7,902 nucleotides of DNA from Dehalococcoidales bacterium (GTDB lineage: Bacteria; Chloroflexota; Dehalococcoidia; Dehalococcoidales; UBA2162), in contig JAENIS010000074.1 in the NCBI GenBank assembly GCA_016844285.1, forward strand, positions 1-7,902, written 5' to 3'. Position numbers and translations under genes: made by a program. Position 1 is the first letter of the stretch. The number at the start of each line of letters is the position of its first letter. Shown here piece by piece: positions 5,587-7,902 of the stretch. The notes below the pieces were generated by a model, which made no database searches, was not told where the DNA came from, and saw only the letters and a program-made list of their open reading frames with translations.

Positions 5587-7422
5587 ATGACACAAATTGG
5601 AGAAATTGCCCTGGTTATCGCACTGCTTATCGCAGTATATTCGGGCATAGCAATCATTATTGGTGCCCGGCGCGGCAGAGCCGAGCTTATGACGAGCGGC
5701 CGGTGGGGCATATTAGTGGTGTGCGGACTAGTTACTATCGCCTCAGCGGCACTGTGGTACGCATTCCTGACTCGTGACTTCCAGGTGAGCTACGTCTACC
5801 AGTACAGTTCGCGCGGGCTCAGTACCTTCTACACGATATCAGCCTTTTGGGCCGGGCAATCAGGTTCGCTGCTGCTCTGGGTGTGGACGTTAGCCATCTT
5901 CGGAGCAGTAGTGGTGTTCCAGACCAGGAAGCGGAATACCGACCTGGCGCCATATGCCTTGCTCGTCATAGTTGCGGTCGAGGCTTTTTTTCTCTGGATA
6001 TTGAACTTTGCCAGCTCACCATTCACCAGGTCGGTTGCCGTACCGCCAGACGGTAACGGCCTTAACCCCATGCTGACCAACCCGGGCATGTTCTATCACC
6101 CCACCACGCTTTACTTAGGCTACGTAGGCTTTACAATTCCCTTTGCCTTCTGCATTGCTGCCCTGATAACAGGCAGGCTGGGCGACCAGTGGATAAAGAG
6201 TACCCGCCGCTGGACACTTTTTGCCTGGCTCTTCCTGAGCTTGGGCAACCTGGTAGGGGCATGGTGGGCTTATAACGAGCTGGGTTGGGGTGGCTACTGG
6301 GGCTGGGACCCGGTGGAAAGCGCCTCATTCATGCCCTGGCTGGTGGGTACGGCCTACCTGCACTCTGTTATGATACAGCAACGCCGCGGTATGTTAAAAA
6401 TTTGGAATGTGGGCTTGATTGTAACTACGTTTGTCCTCACCGTCTTCGGCACCTTTCTGACTAGGAGCGGCGTCCTTTCATCTGTGCATTCCTTTGGAGA
6501 GTCGAACCTTGGCCCAATGTTCGTAGGGCTTATGCTGGTCATAATTGTTGGCTCGCTGGGGCTTATATGGTACCGTGCCCCTCAGCTTAAGAGCGAAGAC
6601 GAGCTCGATTCTCTCTTGTCGCGGGAAAGCGGTTTCCTGTTCAATAACGTGATTCTGGTAGGGGCGGCCTTTGCTATCTTTTTGGGCACAGTGTTTCCCC
6701 TCATTTCAGAGGCTGTTCGAGGTGTAAAAATTACCGTGGGTCCCCCCTACTTCAAGGCTATAACCGGACCACTGTTCCTGGGACTCATTACACTCATGGG
6801 CATTTGTCCCCTAATCGGATGGCGCCGGGCCTCCCGTGACAACATGCTGAGAAACTTCCTGTATCCCTTTGCGATTGCCATAACCGGTGTAATGGCCCTA
6901 TTCGTATTCGGCGTCCGCGAACCAGCCGTGCTCCTGGGACTCGGACTTACTACCTTCGTAGTGTTCACCATACTTCTAGAAATAGCCCGAGGCGTCTTGG
7001 CGCGACACCGCACTTCAGGGCGTAACTACCCATCGTCTCTTACAAGCCTCGTATGGGGTAACAAGCCGCGCTACGGCGGCTATATCGTCCACCTGGGGAT
7101 AATAATGATGGCCATTGGGATTATCGCCTCACAGGCCTACCAGGTGGAAAAAGAAGTCACCTTATCGGCAGGAGAATCGGCCCAGATTGAAGACTTCACA
7201 CTGGTATACCGGGGACTTGACTATTTCCCCACAGTGAACCGTGAGGTAATTACCGCTACACTTGATGTATACGACGGCAACCAGCAGAAGCTGACGGTGC
7301 TTACCCATGCCAAGACATTCCAGGGAAAAGATGAAAACGGCACGAGCGAAGTGTCGATAAGAACTACATTAACGGGCGACCTTTACACAATTCTGACAGG
7401 CTGGGAGGGGGACTGGTGCTAA
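5587..7422 (+). CDS. ccmF: Cytochrome c haem lyase subunit CcmF, C-terminally truncated by a frame change (611 aa)
   Basis: Polytopic membrane protein of system I cytochrome c maturation; CcmF takes haem from holo-CcmE and, with CcmH, attaches it to CxxCH motifs of apocytochromes outside the membrane. The WWD haem-handling domain is clear at about 224-250 (GAWWAYNELGWGGYWGWDPV). Histidines H171, H260, H301 and H502 fall close to the four conserved haem-ligand positions of E. coli CcmF. SGVLSSVHSF and YIVHLGIIMMAIG are typical flanks. ATG at 5587 is preceded by GGAG with a 10-base spacer. The normal family end (a periplasmic segment, then a last TM helix ending in a WPD-like motif) is missing: after DLYTILTGWEGD the frame reads WC and stops. 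The missing last helix is found immediately downstream in the -1 frame, so this copy is broken, shifted by a programmed slip, or misassembled. Confidence 0.95.
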   Translation: MTQIGEIALVIALLIAVYSGIAIIIGARRGRAELMTSGRWGILVVCGLVTIASAALWYAFLTRDFQVSYVYQYSSRGLSTFYTISAFWAGQSGSLLLWVWTLAIFGAVVVFQTRKRNTDLAPYALLVIVAVEAFFLWILNFASSPFTRSVAVPPDGNGLNPMLTNPGMFYHPTTLYLGYVGFTIPFAFCIAALITGRLGDQWIKSTRRWTLFAWLFLSLGNLVGAWWAYNELGWGGYWGWDPVESASFMPWLVGTAYLHSVMIQQRRGMLKIWNVGLIVTTFVLTVFGTFLTRSGVLSSVHSFGESNLGPMFVGLMLVIIVGSLGLIWYRAPQLKSEDELDSLLSRESGFLFNNVILVGAAFAIFLGTVFPLISEAVRGVKITVGPPYFKAITGPLFLGLITLMGICPLIGWRRASRDNMLRNFLYPFAIAITGVMALFVFGVREPAVLLGLGLTTFVVFTILLEIARGVLARHRTSGRNYPSSLTSLVWGNKPRYGGYIVHLGIIMMAIGIIASQAYQVEKEVTLSAGESAQIEDFTLVYRGLDYFPTVNREVITATLDVYDGNQQKLTVLTHAKTFQGKDENGTSEVSIRTTLTGDLYTILTGWEGDWC

Positions 7423-7532
7423 TAATGGGTACGACGATTGCCTTCTGGCCCGATGCGAGAGAGGCGAAGAGAGAGGCGATAATACTGGCCGAAGCCAGGG
7501 TCGCAGTACGGGAGTCGGTGTATGAAGCTTAG
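7410..7532 (+). pseudogene. ccmF: Displaced 3' end of ccmF in the -1 frame
   Basis: From GGA at 7410 the -1 frame reads GLVLIMGTTIAFWPD and then a charged Glu/Arg/Ala tail to TAG at 7530-7532. This is the expected last helix and tail of CcmF, normally written like GGLxLxxGTxIAxWPD. It overlaps the ccmH start by 11 bases, the tight junction expected for the native gene end. The junction is the G-run at 7407-7411. One extra G there would fuse the frames (WEG-GLVL), but the 20-25 residues that family members have between DLYxxLG and the last helix would still be missing. A deletion of about 60-75 bases between two short G-rich repeats explains both the loss and the shift. It has an internal ATG at 7425 but no obvious ribosome site. 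Confidence 0.8.
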
Positions 7533-7902
7533 GGGGTTGAAGTTTCTATCGATCGCGCTGCTGATCATTGTGTTGTCGGCGACTCCTGCCTATGCAATAT
7601 CCTCTAAAGACATTCAGAAGGAGTTGATGTGCCAGTGCGGCTGCACCATGATAGTGGATGTGTGCGACTGCGAGACGGCCAACCAGATAAGGGCTAAAAT
7701 TACCGAGTTGATGGACCAGGGACAGAGCAAGGGCCAAATAGTCGATTACTTTGTTAAGCAGTACGGCGAGAAGATGCTGGCTTCTCCCGCCAAAAAGGGG
7801 TTTAACCTTGTCGCCTGGATTCTACCCTTCGTCGTAGTTGCCATGGGTGCTGCCGCCCTGTTCTTCATCCTCAAGTCATGGGTCAGAAAGGGAAGAGATT
7901 TA
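7522..7902 (+). CDS. ccmH: Cytochrome c maturation protein CcmH/CycL-type, 5' part (127 codons, runs off window)
   Basis: Exported thiol-redox protein that works with CcmF on the apocytochrome cysteines. The signal peptide covers 1 to about 25 (MKLRGLKFLS, core to TPAYA). The mature part starts ISSKDIQKELMCQCGC and carries C37, C39, C41, C48 and C50. The family normally has LRCxxCQ here, so the redox site is altered to CxCxC plus CDC. The following helices (ANQIRAKITELMDQGQSK, then IVDYFVKQYGEKMLASP) match the three-helix CcmH fold, and a TM helix lies at about 95-117. After a basic KSWVRKGRDL the frame stays open to the window edge, so any extension (for example a TPR domain) is unseen. ATG at 7522 follows GGGAG (7510-7514) by 7 bases and overlaps the displaced ccmF end, giving translational coupling. 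Confidence 0.93.
   Translation, partial: MKLRGLKFLSIALLIIVLSATPAYAISSKDIQKELMCQCGCTMIVDVCDCETANQIRAKITELMDQGQSKGQIVDYFVKQYGEKMLASPAKKGFNLVAWILPFVVVAMGAAALFFILKSWVRKGRDL

Overview
The window looks like chromosomal DNA from an anaerobic Chloroflexota-type bacterium, most likely near Dehalococcoidia. This is an inference from gene style: a membrane-anchored zinc-ribbon protein placed before ccmF, a CcmH with a CxCxC motif in place of the proteobacterial LRCxxCQ, and a secreted Gly/Met-rich protein. Base composition is moderate and even, and no transposase, integrase, tRNA, rRNA or CRISPR array is visible.

Left part (1-1378, minus strand): a compact operon reading leftward. It encodes a class I SAM-dependent methyltransferase, an OmpR-type response regulator whose start overlaps the methyltransferase end by 20 bases, and the first 31 codons of a sensor kinase cut by the window edge.

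Middle (1379-2218): a divergent control region with a 9-bp inverted repeat that overlaps -10-like boxes on both strands. It is followed by a gene on the plus strand for a small exported protein with a GMMGG-repeat tail, which ends at a strong intrinsic terminator (2185-2218).

Middle-right (2256-4377, plus): a second two-component system. The OmpR-type regulator and its kinase overlap by 8 bases. The kinase's extracytoplasmic domain carries the same GGMMGG motif as the tail of the exported protein next door, which suggests a shared ligand (copper is the obvious candidate, unproven) or a direct sensor/accessory-protein relationship.

Right part (4517-7902, plus): a cytochrome c maturation (system I) operon: an exported, single-pass zinc-ribbon protein of unknown function, the haem lyase subunit CcmF, and CcmH running off the window end. 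CcmF stops early at 7422. Its expected C-terminal helix is still encoded immediately downstream in the -1 frame (7410-7532) and ends overlapping the ccmH start. About 20-25 expected residues between the two pieces are absent. This points to a short frame-changing deletion, real or from assembly, at a G-run.

Most notable points: the broken ccmF end, the shared Met/Gly motif of secreted protein and kinase, the five-cysteine CcmH, the uncharacterised zinc-ribbon Ccm neighbour, and the palindrome in the divergent promoter region.
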